Shown here piece after piece: positions 37,773-50,400 of a stretch of 64,000 bases of DNA (its first letter is position 1; each line of letters starts with the position of its first letter). A program made the position numbers and the translations under genes. The DNA comes from Tetmemena sp. SeJ-2015 (taxonomy: Eukaryota > Ciliophora > Spirotrichea > Sporadotrichida > Oxytrichidae): NCBI GenBank assembly GCA_027382625.1, contig JAJKFJ010022593.1, forward strand, positions 1-64,000, written 5' to 3'. Below the pieces are notes generated by a model. The model saw nothing but the letters and a program-made list of their open reading frames with translations. It was not told the DNA's origin and did no database searches.

Positions 37773-40259
37773 CTAGAATGATTTTTCACTCTGTCTTCTG
37801 ATTATCGCTTCTTTGATAAGTTGACGCCAATCCACTCTTGCCAGCATTACGAAGTAAGAAATGCTGCAAAATATTATTGCGCACAGAGACCCCAGCCATA
37901 AACCCACCAAGCTCAAGTCAAGATAATATAAATTAATGTGAGATAAAAACCTAGGAACACAGACATCGGTACTCCAAAAAGCCAAAACCCGACAATCGTG
38001 AATTTAGCTGCTCTTGCCTATCTCCCAATTCCAATAATCAGTCCATTTCCCATTCCGCTTATTTATATTACATTATTGCATCGAATAAGACATATATAGT
38101 TAGCAGAGGATAAACTTTATTTACTTCATTAACAACGTCAACCTGGTTACTATAAATTCCCACTAAAATTAGAAAACCTTATACACAATAAACCTTCCAT
38201 AATATTAGTTTATCATATTCTGGAAAAGTGTGAGTATAATAACAAATAGGAGTGCCCAGATTAGAGCTACTACAGTTCCCATCTGGGCAAAAAGTTGAGC
38301 CTCATAAAGTTTTCTCTGCCCAATCAAATTACCAACGAATACCTATGATGCTTAGGCAAGTCCGACTGAAACCATGTAGAGCAGTAAGAATGATACTTCT
38401 GCACACAGTCTAGGCCGCTATAACTGAGAGAGCCATAAATGTATTCCATACATATATTTGTAGTAATTAAGACAATAATCTACATTTGAATTATACTCAT
38501 GAGAGTAAATGAATCTAGAGCCCACTATCCAGCCACGAACATCAAGCTGTTTTAAGCACTGAACTTGAATTACGTTTTAAAGTTCCAAAATGTATCTGGA
38601 TCATTCATTATACATTTACTTATGAATTCAAAGGAACCAAAGCAGAGTTGAATCTGCTAAATCTGATAAACAATCTCATGAACACATATCGAAAGAAAAA
38701 GTGAATAGAAGTCGCTATTCCGAGACCTATTATCTTCATATCTAATACGATTGCTAGGTAATCATTTATGTTAAATTTCTTAATTAAGGTAATAACTTAT
38801 TGGGATGTGTAAAACGAATGCAATAGTATTTATGTACATCGCAAATCTTACTTCTCTCTGAGCTGCTAAGAATCTCTGATAAACATGATAATATTAAATA
38901 TAGCTGAAAATTAATGCAAAATCAAATTAATTTATATAATAAATTAAAATGGAATAAATCAGCTGTAGCTTAAGTGTATCCAATTTAATAATTACTATAC
39001 CATTTGATTAAATATAAATTTTGAACTTTTCATTCTTTCAACTTATTGTGAAAGCGCTCAGCAATGAGTTATTAAGCTGACAAATTTTAAAAAGAGAAGA
39101 ATTGGATATATTAAGTAACAAGATATATCTTAGAGGTTTAGCAATGATTAAAGAAGAAAATCAAAATAAGTTTTAACTAGATCAAGGAATGATTATTATT
39201 TTAACCGATAATCGATTTTAATTCAATTTTAAACTATATTAAGAATAAAAGTTTTGATCGATAGTTTAACAGGTAAACTATCCAAATAAAAAGAATCCTG
39301 GCATAGAACAAAGGAGAAACTGCGATGCTTCTATTGACATTTAAAGTTCTTAACCTATCATGAGGTAAATCTATTTTGAGCTCAGGATTATAATTATCAT
39401 TGGAAATAGTAAATTATAAAAGAATTTGATGGAACAAAAATGATGGCATTAAGAATGAGCTGTCTATTGAGGTAAAGTCCGCAGAGCCTTTGATCTTTTT
39501 AGCCGAATGCTTAAGCCACCAAAGTTCCCAAAGACGTATTAAATCCTACGATAATGGTTAAGATTAGAGTATTCATCAGTAGCATAGAAAGACCGATTAC
39601 TGCTTGAAAATTGAGAGAGTCTGAGTGCATACCCCCCACGATTAAATTGACGGCTTAATAGGCTGGATGTAGAATCATAGTAATGATGGGGTAAACTGAT
39701 AGCTTTAAAATAGATTTCACTGCATCCTGTCTGCTATCAAAATATAAATAAGCTCATTTTAGGTTTTTATTACTCTGGTTCCTTTCATTAAATAAAATTA
39801 TAATAAGTCAAAATTTACACAATTCAAATTCTTTAAATAAGTAGAAATATTCTTATATTATATGTATGCTTAATGAAATTAGCATTTATTCCTTTAAAAA
39901 AAGAAAGTTATAATCTATCTTTGTTTAGCTAATTTTTGTCTTTAATCTAAACAAGAAGACCTATTTTTAAGAAATCTTTATTCTTTTTTAAAATATGGAA
40001 TTGATTGGCAAAGCTCTCTGAGAGTTGAAGTGTCTCAATGATAAAAAGAAATGAGTTTATAGCCTAAGTGAAATATTCATTCCCAACATTTTAATTAGAT
40101 TTTTAATGAATCTGGTTCTTGAAAAATGACTGCCTTCTTGATTGCTTCTTCCGCTTTTTCTGAATCAACAGATACCGGTAGAGATGCTTCACTTGAATCA
40201 GGTATTAAGGGTTCACGTAGATCCTTTCGCAATTATAGTTTTGAAATGTGAAGTGACAT
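37773..40259 (-). CDS. MATE-family multidrug/toxin exporter
   Basis: MATE proteins are 12-helix antiporters that expel organic cations from the cytosol across the plasma or organelle membrane. With the ciliate code, three segments are seen. First, 40,259 to about 40,095: the cytosolic N-terminus from ATG 40,257-40,259, with LREPLIPDSSEASLPVS. Second, about 39,745-39,300: first helices, with VYPIITMILHPAYQAVNLIV and FNTSLGTLVAQAFGQKD, the latter a typical MATE motif. Third, about 38,875-37,773: QRFLAAQREVRFAMYINT, LAQASQVFVGNLIGQRK, MGNGLIIGIGRQARAAK and the last helices, ending at UGA 37,773-37,775. AT-rich inserts separate them. Small frame changes inside the last segment suggest further short inserts or errors. 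The order is collinear. Confidence 0.82.
38880..39295. other. IES of about 415 bp in the MATE gene, with partial R2
   Basis: Non-coding AT-rich stretch between two MATE coding segments. Positions 38,960-39,070 match the inverted second half of repeat R2 (around TGAAAGCGCTCAGCAATGAG). The pointer was not resolved. Confidence 0.55.
39750..40094. other. IES of about 345 bp in the MATE gene
   Basis: AT-rich non-coding insert between the N-terminal cytosolic segment and the first membrane segment of the MATE protein. The boundaries are placed where protein-like reading stops, not from a pointer. Confidence 0.5.
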
Positions 40260-40261
40260 TA

Positions 40262-41820
40262 TTATTTCTCAACAAATTAGCCTTTACGAGGACTTCGTTT
40301 CACTTGGAATCAATATTTATATTCAAAGCAGATATATAATAAATATTGAATTTTAAATTTAATAAAATAGATATAAAAGATTTATTTTATTATACGCATT
40401 ATTGATGAAGTTGATCTTTTTTTAGCAAGAGATGAGTTTTCAAGATATTTAATTTATTTTGATTATAAATTGGATACTTTATAAGAGATGCAAAGAGACC
40501 TACATATTTTTACTATAGAGTGAAGTAAATTATTTTTACTTAAATTTTTCCAATTTAAAAATTCATAGAGCATTAATGTTTTATATACTTATATTTTATT
40601 TGCAGATATTTTCTTTGTGAAAGCAGAAATTAAATATAGTTCCAAAAGAAGAACATATTTTAAATTAATAGATTTAAATTATTTTAAACTTAAAATTTTT
40701 AATGCTATTAAAATAAACTAGTCTTTTGCTGAGACATTTAATTCCTTCTTATGAGATTACAAAATTTACATGAATTAAAGAATAAATTAAAACCTAAAAA
40801 TGAATCTCAATTTTTAATTTATTTTGCCAAATATATATTTCTTAAATAAAAAATAAAGTTTTATAAACAATAAAATTAACACTGGAATAATAATTATGTT
40901 TAAATACAACTTAAATATATAACCTGTAGTGACTACTCTCTTCAGAAATCAATCGATATATAAGTTTTATCATATTTAGGACTTATTTATATTTATTTTA
41001 AATGTGAAATTCTTTAATTTACTATGAGATTTTGCATTCCTAATCTCCTAATATAATAATAATTTGATTAAATTTTGTTATTTGAATTAAATATTAACAA
41101 AGATGTTAAAAATAAACTGAATTACTAACTACTAATTTGAATAATTCAAAAATTAAATTGCAAATTATTAAAGTGGCATTCTTAGTTGATCAGTTTAAGC
41201 AATAAAAGTGAGTAATTTGAAGAAGAGGTAGTCATTAAGTTTTGTCATTTATTCAAATATATTTTAATAAAAAATGATAAATTACTAAATTATAAATAAG
41301 TTTATGCAGCAAACTACCAGCTAAATTTGCAGAATCAACCCCAATCTTCGGCTTGATTGAGATAAAAACTCATAAATTAATATCAGATTTTTCTTTAATT
41401 ATCTTCAAAGCACTTCTCAGCAGCAAGATATGATGAGTTCATTAGAATATTCTTATTAGTCCTAACTTTATATCATTGTAATTTTTGACTGGACTCCCCC
41501 AAAAACTCAAAAATGATAAGACATAAAGAACTAAATATTTTATACTTTATCGCTCTCAATATCACTTTAAATATAAAAAAATGAATATATTTTTCTTATC
41601 TGTATCTTTAAAAAGGAATTTCAAAAATATAAATTTAAAAATGATTATTCTCTATTTTAAGATATTTTTAATTTTGGTAATATTGATATTAATTTGAATG
41701 TCATTCTATTTTTAGCTAGGAGAAAGGTAAATTTTAGGAGAAACCTAGAAAGCCTGATCTCTTTAATTGTTTAGGTAGTCCCAAAAATAATAAGATTCTT
41801 GGAAAAACTAGCTATTTTTG
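40262..41820. other. AT-rich spacer with an R2 copy
   Basis: No coding signal. It contains R2 at 41,130-41,560 (landmarks GCAGAATCAACCCCAATC, TTCTTTAATTATCTTCAAAGC, GACTGGACTCCCCC) and separates the MATE and glycosyltransferase genes, which are on the same strand. Confidence 0.5.
41130..41560 (+). repeat. Dispersed repeat R2, diverged copy
   Basis: The landmarks of R2 appear in the same order as at 16,830 and 23,060 but with more differences. Located between two genes. Confidence 0.55.
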
Positions 41821-41823
41821 AAA

Positions 41824-44800
41824 TCACTTTCTAAAAATGAAAATGATCAGTTTTATTTTATTTCCACCAAACAAAGACGCCAAGAGAAATGCAGAGCAAT
41901 AAATAAATAAAAGCAATACGAACAAATGTAAGTCTAAGTCTTGCAACTAGAATGATGTGAAATGGTGGAATTGTCTATAAATAAATAATAATCTGAGTGA
42001 GTATTTGCTAGTGCCTATAGTAAGCAAATGGTTAACCCAATAGGAGAGGCTTCTTGAATCAGTTTCTTGCCATTTTATCAACTCTGAAAACTCTAAACAA
42101 TTTAATATAAATTGATAACTCTTTCAGTTACGTTTAGAAGTAGTTGTTTTACTCAATAACAATAGCTGCCTTGACAATTAAGTCTGCCCTGAATTAGGGA
42201 ATACATACCCCAACCTACTAAATATGAACAATTTCACAATTAAGAGGCTAGTCAAGCCCTTGTAACTATCTAAATTGAATTATCATAACTTGATTATAAA
42301 TTATTTGTAGTGGGCTTGAGAGAAGAGGTATGCGATTTTAGACTGATTCAAACATGCTGTTTGTTCCTCCATGGGAATAAATAATGATAATTGGGAGATG
42401 AACATCTTAATTCTATGAAAAATAAATGTAATATTCTCTAGTCTTTCATAAGAGTGGGTTGAGGGATCCATTGCTTGAAGAGGAGGTTAGGCGTTTGTTT
42501 AATTTTTGAAATGAGTTCTGGGTGAAACTTGTAGTTTTTTGAGCACAAAATGAACCCATAGCGACTTTTGTATTAGTTTTTGCCACTCTACTAATTTACT
42601 CTATCGTTACTTTAATCTTTGGAGAGCATATTAATAGCCACAAGTATTTATTCAAGCTAATATCACTCAAATATTTTCATAGCAAAAATATAGGGCTGGA
42701 ATCTTAATTAATAGTTAAATATAACAATCTAAAAAATTATTCAGTTTTGAAATATAATGATTGCCATAAAAATAATAAATGTTGACTAGGGAGAAGAAGA
42801 GTACCAAAAGATATGTAAATTACTTAAGAATGAACATCCAAGAAATCCAAAGTTTCCTCGTCAAGTTGATAAATTAAAATACAAATTTGCATTTCTTCTG
42901 CAGATAATTGTTGTTTGTACTTCGGAAATACTAAAAATTAAGAAATGTTAGATAAAATATCAATTATGTCAAGTTCTCATAAAAGATAAATTTATTTTAA
43001 CTCAATTTTTATTAAACTATAATTTTAGAAGAAAAAAAAACACTTTTCTTATAATTTTTGAATTTTAATTAGAAAAAAAGATATCTAAATCATCAAAAAT
43101 TGTTAATTATAAATAGTGTTAAGAGCTTTTAAAGAGGCATTATTATTAATTATTTACAAATATTATATAATTTGATCATTTTTAGTTTCATCTTAATGAT
43201 AAAATATTTAAAAATTATAGACAAAAATTAATTAAAAACAATCAATTATATATAAAATTAAAATTGAATAAATCAGTTGCAGTACAAGGTTGTTAGATTT
43301 TAACAATTATTACATCATTAGATTAAGAATGGAATTCTAAAAACTTTAGAACCTTGCAACTTTTGTGTTGGAGAACTCAGTCCATAGATATTAGCAGCAA
43401 AACAGTATATAGAAGTGATATTTGAACTTTAGTATAATGCGCATCAAATCTCGATACTAGATGATGCTATATTATTAAAGTAGAAACTCATATTAATTTT
43501 AATAGATATCAAACAAGCAGCAGATGAGTTGATCCTGTGATTTCAACTGACACGAAATAGCAACTATACACCTATTTATCATTTTAAAAATCACCTATAT
43601 TAATTAAATATTCTACTCTAATTGAAAGGAAATATAATCTGCTGGTTGGCTTGGAGTTGGTGGGTGTAAACAAGCCTTAAACACCATAGAAAGAGTCAAG
43701 TTAGTCTCCCTATCTTCCCAAAAGAATTAAAATAATTTTGTTATTAAAGAATGATCTCATATTTTGGGGAGCTGACTATTCAAGGTATTTCCTCAATATG
43801 TATTTGGCTGGTCCACTCCAAATGAACTGCACTGCAAAATTAGTGAACCTTACCCAAAAGCTCATAGCGTTTTCGAGCATTGTGGAATGAGATTGTTCGT
43901 AGTCCCTTTGAATAGCCTATCTGTCTGACTAGGTGATATAGGTGTAATTAGATATTTATGTACTAGACACTAAGAAATTTCTCATCCCAAACAGCCCTGA
44001 TCTTAATGCTCCGAAATTAGAAGAATGGTGTGAGTGAGCCCCAATCTCAAAAAACAAGCATGAGTCTGGTTGCACATCAAAGACTTTAATCTTAAATAAA
44101 TAATATATAGTCAATCATAGTAGGTATTTGAAGGTAGTTATTCAAGATTTTATCATTATCTTTTACATAAGAAACTTATATTAAGAGAATAGAATGAGGG
44201 GATGTTCCATGAAAGTATAAATCAAATTTCAAGTCCTTGAGAAATTAATTAATAAAATTGAGTTGCTAGAGGAGAGCCTCTGACTTGAATAACTCTTCTA
44301 CTTCCACTGAAATCATCTTGAAAATGGCTAGAGGGTTATCAACGTCAAAATAAAAATCACAAAGTCTTTGGTCATGATTTCCTCCATTAGTTTGCACTTC
44401 TCTACTGTTAATCCAATATTGGAAATATTAAAGTTATTAATTAAATTATCCAGGAATAGTAATAACTTTAATTCCATAAGTCTCAGCCTTTTCAATTAAG
44501 TGGCTTTAATAAATATAAGATCTTATTCTCTAATATGAGCATTTTATGTGAATATAATCAATTGATGGCTACTACATTTGGGGTATATTGAATAGACATC
44601 ATAGAGTCCAGTTTATGCTAGGTCCTTTGCCATGCCAAGAACCATTTTAGCATGACTAAAGAATGCGTACCCGTAAACATTAAACAAATAATTTATGATT
44701 TAAACCAATATCTTCTTTTTAGTAAGTAGATTAGTATCAGATGTGCTCTAAAGTTCAGAAGACTAATCTTAGAGCTCATTAAACTTAATAAAGCCATAAA

Positions 44801-45216
44801 TTTATCCAACAAGTTGAAATATTTAATTTACTAAGAGAGCTAAAACGACTGATTTATTTAAGTTTTAAGCTTAATACCAACTTAATTTAACTGTTCATAT
44901 AAAATTAATGCGAAATTTAAACACATTTTCTTAGTCTTGCACCTCGTTATATTTTTAATAAGATTATTTAATATTTAGAAGTATTGAAAATGAAATATAA
45001 TAAATATGGAGTAAGAGTAATGAATACTTATATTTTTATTTGATGAATACTGGGTAATGATTTGAGTTGATGAAAAGAATGATTTGAAAGCTGAATGTTT
45101 GGAAATTGCACCCTTAGATCTTCGTATGCTAGTAAGGAAGTGATTATGTGAGCAAGTAGTATCAGCATTCTGAATTTAGGGAGTGAATGCTTTTTGAAAT
45201 TAGTTGTGTGTTTCAT
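41824..45216 (-). CDS. UDP-glycosyltransferase (GT1-like), membrane-anchored, IES-split
   Basis: UGTs transfer sugars from UDP-sugars to lipophilic acceptors, usually in the ER lumen. Segments on the minus strand: 45,216-45,030 (ATG; a hydrophobic signal-like stretch, FRMLILLAHIITSLLAYED); 44,840-44,540 (FFSHAKMVLGMAKDLAQ, resembling the N-terminal GH-xxP-xx-LAKxL motif); about 44,500-44,200 (HLIEKAETYGIKVITIPG, FDLYFHG); 44,060-43,730; and about 42,680-41,824. The last carries SHGGTNSMFESVQNRIPLL, the UGT donor-binding HGGxNSxxE signature, then SYWVNHLLTIG and a C-terminal membrane helix ending at UGA 41,824-41,826. Inserts include one of about 1 kb (42,690-43,640) with an R2 copy. The segment order is collinear. 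Pointers are mostly unresolved apart from a possible GGA near 44,380. Confidence 0.72.
42690..43640. other. IES-like insert of about 0.95 kb with an inverted R2 copy
   Basis: Non-coding insert in the glycosyltransferase gene. Positions 43,250-43,620 match R2 inverted (AAACAAGCAGCAGATGAG, CAACTTTTGTGTTGGAGAAC). This shows that an R2 copy lies inside DNA that must be removed. Confidence 0.55.
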
Positions 45217-46235
45217 TGGTATGAAATATGAGTAACTTTACGACGATTGAAGTTTCTTGAGAATTGACTGTTTAACCTATTATTACTTAAATAAAGTTAT
45301 TTATAAAACATCTATTGCCACAAATTTATTAATACATATAAAATGATTAGGTAATTGTACCATATTATATTTAATATAATAAATTTAAATAGGAGATTGA
45401 TTTCGATTGCAGAATATTTATAATACTTATCATCAAGTGAAATTCCAGTTTAATATATCACCAATGCCAGAAATGAATAGTGCTTGCTTATAATTCTGAC
45501 AATTTAATAATTACAAGTTACTCTTCTATTTTTAACTGTAATTTAGCATTTAAAAGTATTCTCAATTAGTCTTTTTCCTTATGTTTCTTAATTTATAAAT
45601 AGTTTCAAATTAAATCATATTTGCATTCTCGGAATATGAAACAATCTCAAATATGGTTTCATTCAACAATAAAAGAAATTTAATTTTAAATTATCTTTAT
45701 TGGAGTAAGTATGAACATGGGATGATTATATTTCTTTTTAAATTGCTTAAATTATTAATTTAATAAATGATTTTTATAAATATTTTAGCATAGATAGAGG
45801 CCTAATAATGAATGGAATTGCAGTAAAGAATATAAGATAATTAAATAGTCAATAATAATCAATCTCCTTTATTTTTGTTTCTTTTCTTTATATTTAGCAA
45901 TAAATTCTGACCGGAACATAATTAATACAAATAATAAGGATTTTATATTGATTGCCGTTTATTTTCATTAGATGTTTTTGTAAGACATTCAATAAAATTT
46001 ATAAGTTAAATTTTTAATTTTTTATGCATATATTAAATGACTGAATGGGTGAAGTTATAAATTAAATGATAGAAAACTAAATAGCATCGATGTAAATAGA
46101 GAGCAGAAACACTAAAAGTAAGTATGCAACTATAAGTGCTGTGATTTCTAAGTAGCTAAACTTAAATATTATATAGTTTTGAGAATTACAGAGAGAAAGA
46201 AAAAGCTGAGTCAGGGATCAAGATTTTGCCAATTA
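45217..46235. other. AT-rich spacer, no genes seen
   Basis: Divergent intergenic region between the glycosyltransferase (minus) and the next gene (plus). No coding frame or shared repeat was noticed. Confidence 0.4.
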
Positions 46236-46239
46236 TGCT

Positions 46240-47256
46240 TTTGTCCTTTTCATTTTAGAGTGCCAGAAGAAGCGGTTCTTGAAGGAGTATTTTTAATCAA
46301 TTAAAATAAAAAGGAAATGGTGATGTTTCTGACTTATTTGTTCTCAAATAAAAATACCTCGTGTGCCATTCCTGCTAGAGCCAACATTATTTAATAATTT
46401 CAGATAAAATTATAATAAACTTCAAACACTTAAAGGAGAGTTTATTTTGGATAAGAATGAGTCCAATGTAAAGTTAATAGCTCTGGATAATGAAAAAGAA
46501 GTTAAAATGGTAAAAGAACAAAGTGAGCTTGAGTCAAAAGCAAAGGCATATTTAACTCCATTTAGACTCCCATAAATGCCTTTTCAAGTCTAAAAACTAC
46601 CCAACACAAATTATAATTATATTGCAATATCAGGGCTTTTAGGAAATTTTTTTTAAGAAGTTTATTTAGAAATTTTAATTTTTTAAACTTTAAACTTTAA
46701 AAAATTTTTAAACAAAAAGAAAATGAGAAATAACCAATTCAAACTTTTGAATTTGTTTTTTAAAATTTTATTTAAATTTTCTTTATAAATAAAAATTTAT
46801 TAGTATTCTTTTGACATATAGATTTAAATATCATAATTTATAGGAGAGCCCTAGTCACTTAATAAAAATTTATATTAATTTGATATCAAACTTAATTAAC
46901 CAAATTGCTGTGCTATAGATTCCTTGTTTAATACTGCAATTTAAGCTTGGAGGCAGCTCTTGATGAGATGGAAAGAGACTATAGATTAATAATTTCTTTT
47001 ATATATCCTAATTTATTACTACAACGAAGATAAAACTTTCGTAAACTTTAAATACGATAAGTGCTTTCTAAAACCAGAAGAAGGGGGAGAGAAGTCTAAG
47101 CAAAAGGTTAAACTCGTTTATAAAAATCTTCTTGCAGCAGCTTCCTAACTGAATGACTTGTCTCTTCTTGATTATATATAAGCTATAATTAATTATATGC
47201 AAGCAAAGCTAGGACAAAAAGATTCTAAGTTCATTGAGAAATATTCACTGCTTTGA
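46240..47256 (+). CDS. 3' part of an unrecognised gene, IES-split
   Basis: Protein-like plus-strand reading with the ciliate code occurs in three blocks. These are 46,258-46,395 (VPEEAVLEGVFLINQNKKEM), 46,440-46,630 (KLIALDNEKEVKMVKEQSEL, then a Pro-rich stretch) and about 47,025-47,256 (FKYDKCFLKPEEGGEKSKQ, LDYIQAIINYMQAKLGQ), ending at UGA 47,254-47,256. AT-rich inserts lie between, notably 46,640-46,800. The start was not found. It converges on the glutamine-rich gene, with only about 195 bp between the two stops. No family is recognised. Confidence 0.5.
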
Positions 47257-47451
47257 AGATCCTACTAATCCCTAATTACTACCACAAGATTTGAAAGTGA
47301 CGATGTATTACTTAATACTAACCATATACCAAACATATTCTTAACTCAAAATAAATACAATCAATTTAAAATTTCTTAATTAAACTCTTGATCCTTATTA
47401 ATTTATGAAAAAATTTGTCTGAAGAAGTACCCTTTCCTAAATATAAACAGT

Positions 47452-50400
47452 TCATTCGTTATAATACTCGTCAGTTATTGAATCTTTAGATACTTCATTT
47501 ATATTCTGAAGATTCTTCAATAAACAAAAATAAATTTTACTTATTAGATTCCCTTCAAAGTTTTGGCCATAATCATCAGAGTGGCCCTGCTCTTCATTGA
47601 GTAATTAAGACTGCAATGGGTTGGAATATGTGTATTCTGGGTTCTAATTCTAATCCATGAATAGTCTCTGATCTTGAGAATAATGGCCATTAATTAAAGA
47701 CACACCTTAAATAGGTCTTTGAACTGAAATTAAGGCGTGCTGATCTTCAGGGAGATCATCATAATTAAAAGTATAAAAATAAATAGATATAAATAGTGCA
47801 AATTACTAGACTAGGATTTGCTTGCAGATTCACTTCTGACAGGAAGTCTTGATTGGATGTTAATGATTTGAAGCTGCTCTTGTTCTGATAAGTCATGATC
47901 TCTTTGCTATGAGTACTACTCATACTGCATTAATTGCTCATATTGAATCTACTAATGGAGTAAGTTGCTGTTTAGTCCTCTGATGTCTCCAAGATTGAGC
48001 TGCCAGTCCTAATTAACTTCCTCAATGACTATTTAGCCTTATAAAATTATGAAGACTTTCTTCTTCTTTGTTTTCTTTTTGCTCTAATTTACATAAAGAA
48101 TGGATTATATTAAAAATCTGATTTGGCTGCTTCTTGAACTTATTGACTCTGAACTAATTGTCTCTAAGGTATTTGAGCTACTTCTGCTCTTCCTACTACT
48201 CAATAATTTGTTAAGCTGTCCTCCTTTTGTGGGCATCTTCAGCTAATCGGAGGTGGCACTTCTGCTTCTGTTTCTTACTTATTCTCTCTATACAATTAAA
48301 TACAAAGTAAATATAATTAAGTATACTATAAATTCAAAATAACAATTATTTCATTAAGAGACTTTAAAATATTAAAATCTAGCAAATAATTAGTAGATAT
48401 TTAATACTCCTTTAAAGCTAATTAAATAAATAAATTAAAAAAGAGATAGTGTCAAAATAATGTTAATTCAATCTTAACATCGAATAAAATCTATTTGTTA
48501 TGAAACTTAAGTCATTGATTAAATTCCAAGTAATAGATATTTAATCTTATATTTTTAAGAAAGAATTTACAAAAGAACAGCATTTAAAATCACGCTACTT
48601 TCTATAGTTGGAGAAGTAATAGTAGATTGGAATATTTTCATTGGATATAAAGAATTGATTAAATTTAAATGATTAAATATAAATGATAAGTAAATATATT
48701 ACTGTTTCCAGTAGCCTGTAGATATTCAGCGTCTTCATCCTTGCGTTTGGCCTCTTGGAGCATTTCGATTGCTTGTTATCTGCTTGCCTCTTTTGTCATA
48801 AGTCTAGCGAATAAATGTCCGCATTCTTGCTTCTTAAGCTTGGAGTGACCACTCTAGGGAGTCATTAGCATTGACTGAATGTTTTAAAGACTTCTAGTTG
48901 GAGAAGTAAATAATGGACTAACATGATCAATTAAATAATAAAAATACTATAAAAAATGATTAACAAGATTTTATTCAAGGAAAGTTAACCCATTTAATAT
49001 GGGACAAATACAAATAGATGATCTGGGAAATTACTTACTTTAATTTAAGCGAGCTTGAAAATATCAAAAGTAATCCAGATTATAAGCTGAAAATAAGTTA
49101 TTTTTTTATGAAAATGAATGCCTAGCAAATAAAGGATGCATTTAACTTTATTCAAATACAAGACCAACAGAAGGAAATAGCCAGTCTTGGCTTGCCCTAC
49201 ACATACTCTGACCTGCAAGATTTCCTGAGGCCTTTGAAATATCAAAACCTTAATTTCTTGAAAATTGAAAAGCTGGCAACATAGTTGAGTGGTATTAAGG
49301 TTCCAATACATGTAAAACCTTGTCTTTTGATTCAATTTTCTAGGTGAATGAATGAGATTATGAATTTATGATCACAAATTCTTGTCAGCTTGCGTTTTCT
49401 GCTCTATAAATGTGTATTTTAAAGTCTATTTCCCAGATAATCTATTTGTATTTGTCCCATATTATTGCTTCAATTAAAGATAATCTCTCTCAGATAATAA
49501 TAAATTACCTAATTATAGCATATTTCTTTGAAAACTAATTTAGGAGTAATCCTCTTTATTATGCTTCTCTTAACTAATAATAAAGTCTGTTTTAATTTGA
49601 GATTCTGAATGCAAAAGTATGATAAAGAAATTTCATAAAAAATTTGAAAATTAAATAATTTGATTTTGATTAACTTTGTTAAGTTTTCTTTTCGATTATT
49701 TTTGCAAAACTTTAAAATTGTAAGATGATCTTGCTAATTTAATGAAGTTAAGTTAGTTCTGTCTAATTAGTTTGGCTGTTAGTTTTGTATATGGCTTTGA
49801 TAATTCTTATTAGGGGACATCTGATTGTAATTAGCATTCTTGAGAGGGGATTGAGCAGTAGTATCACCGTTTGTTTTTATATTTTGGAATGAGTGATCTC
49901 TCCTATTAGGAGAAGTTGACTTGCTTGCAATTGAGTTATGATCATGGTTGCACTTCATCTCTACCACATACTGTAATTCCTAGAAAGACTTTTCCCTTTT
50001 TTCTCGCTAACAAACATCTAACACCATTCTTCTCACAAACTTTTCCTTTCCTCTCTTAAAATTTTCATTTCTTCTCTCTGCATCCTCTTCAATATTCTTG
50101 AATTAAAATATAATTTTAAACATTTTTACATTTTAAAGTTTTTAACTATCTTCTTAGGAGATGGGTTAAAGCTAAATCATTAAATTTTTTAATATGAACT
50201 TAGATAAAAATAAAATTAAAATCTATTAAGAATCTCTATGGGAATAAATATATTCTTGGTTGCCTGCTTGCAAGTTTACTTAATTAAAGCGTACTTCTCA
50301 TAATCTTAGAGTCCTTAATAGAAGTTCATCATGGAGGATCTAAGCGGAGAAGATTATTTATCATTTAAAATTCAATTAAATAATTATATGTTTTATTGAG

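Larger units (their letters stand above)
48929..49730. other. IES (802 bp), pointer ATGATC, containing a mini-element with an ORF
   Basis: ATGATC occurs at 48,923-48,928 and 49,725-49,730. The right arm of the palindrome has the flanks joined directly at about 63,845-63,850, with a single ATGA(T)C. The insert is large for an IES and holds the element at 48,995-49,464. Confidence 0.82.

Noticed and set aside
44370..44400. GNHD motif, suggesting a calcineurin-like phosphoesterase
   Set aside because: The rest of the gene has glycosyltransferase features (HGGxNSxxE signature, C-terminal membrane helix) and no second metal-binding histidine motif, so the match is probably chance.
49045..49335. 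96-aa minus-strand ORF inside the 802-bp IES
   Set aside because: The plus-strand 109-codon ORF in the same place has a more protein-like composition; the minus ORF is its shadow.
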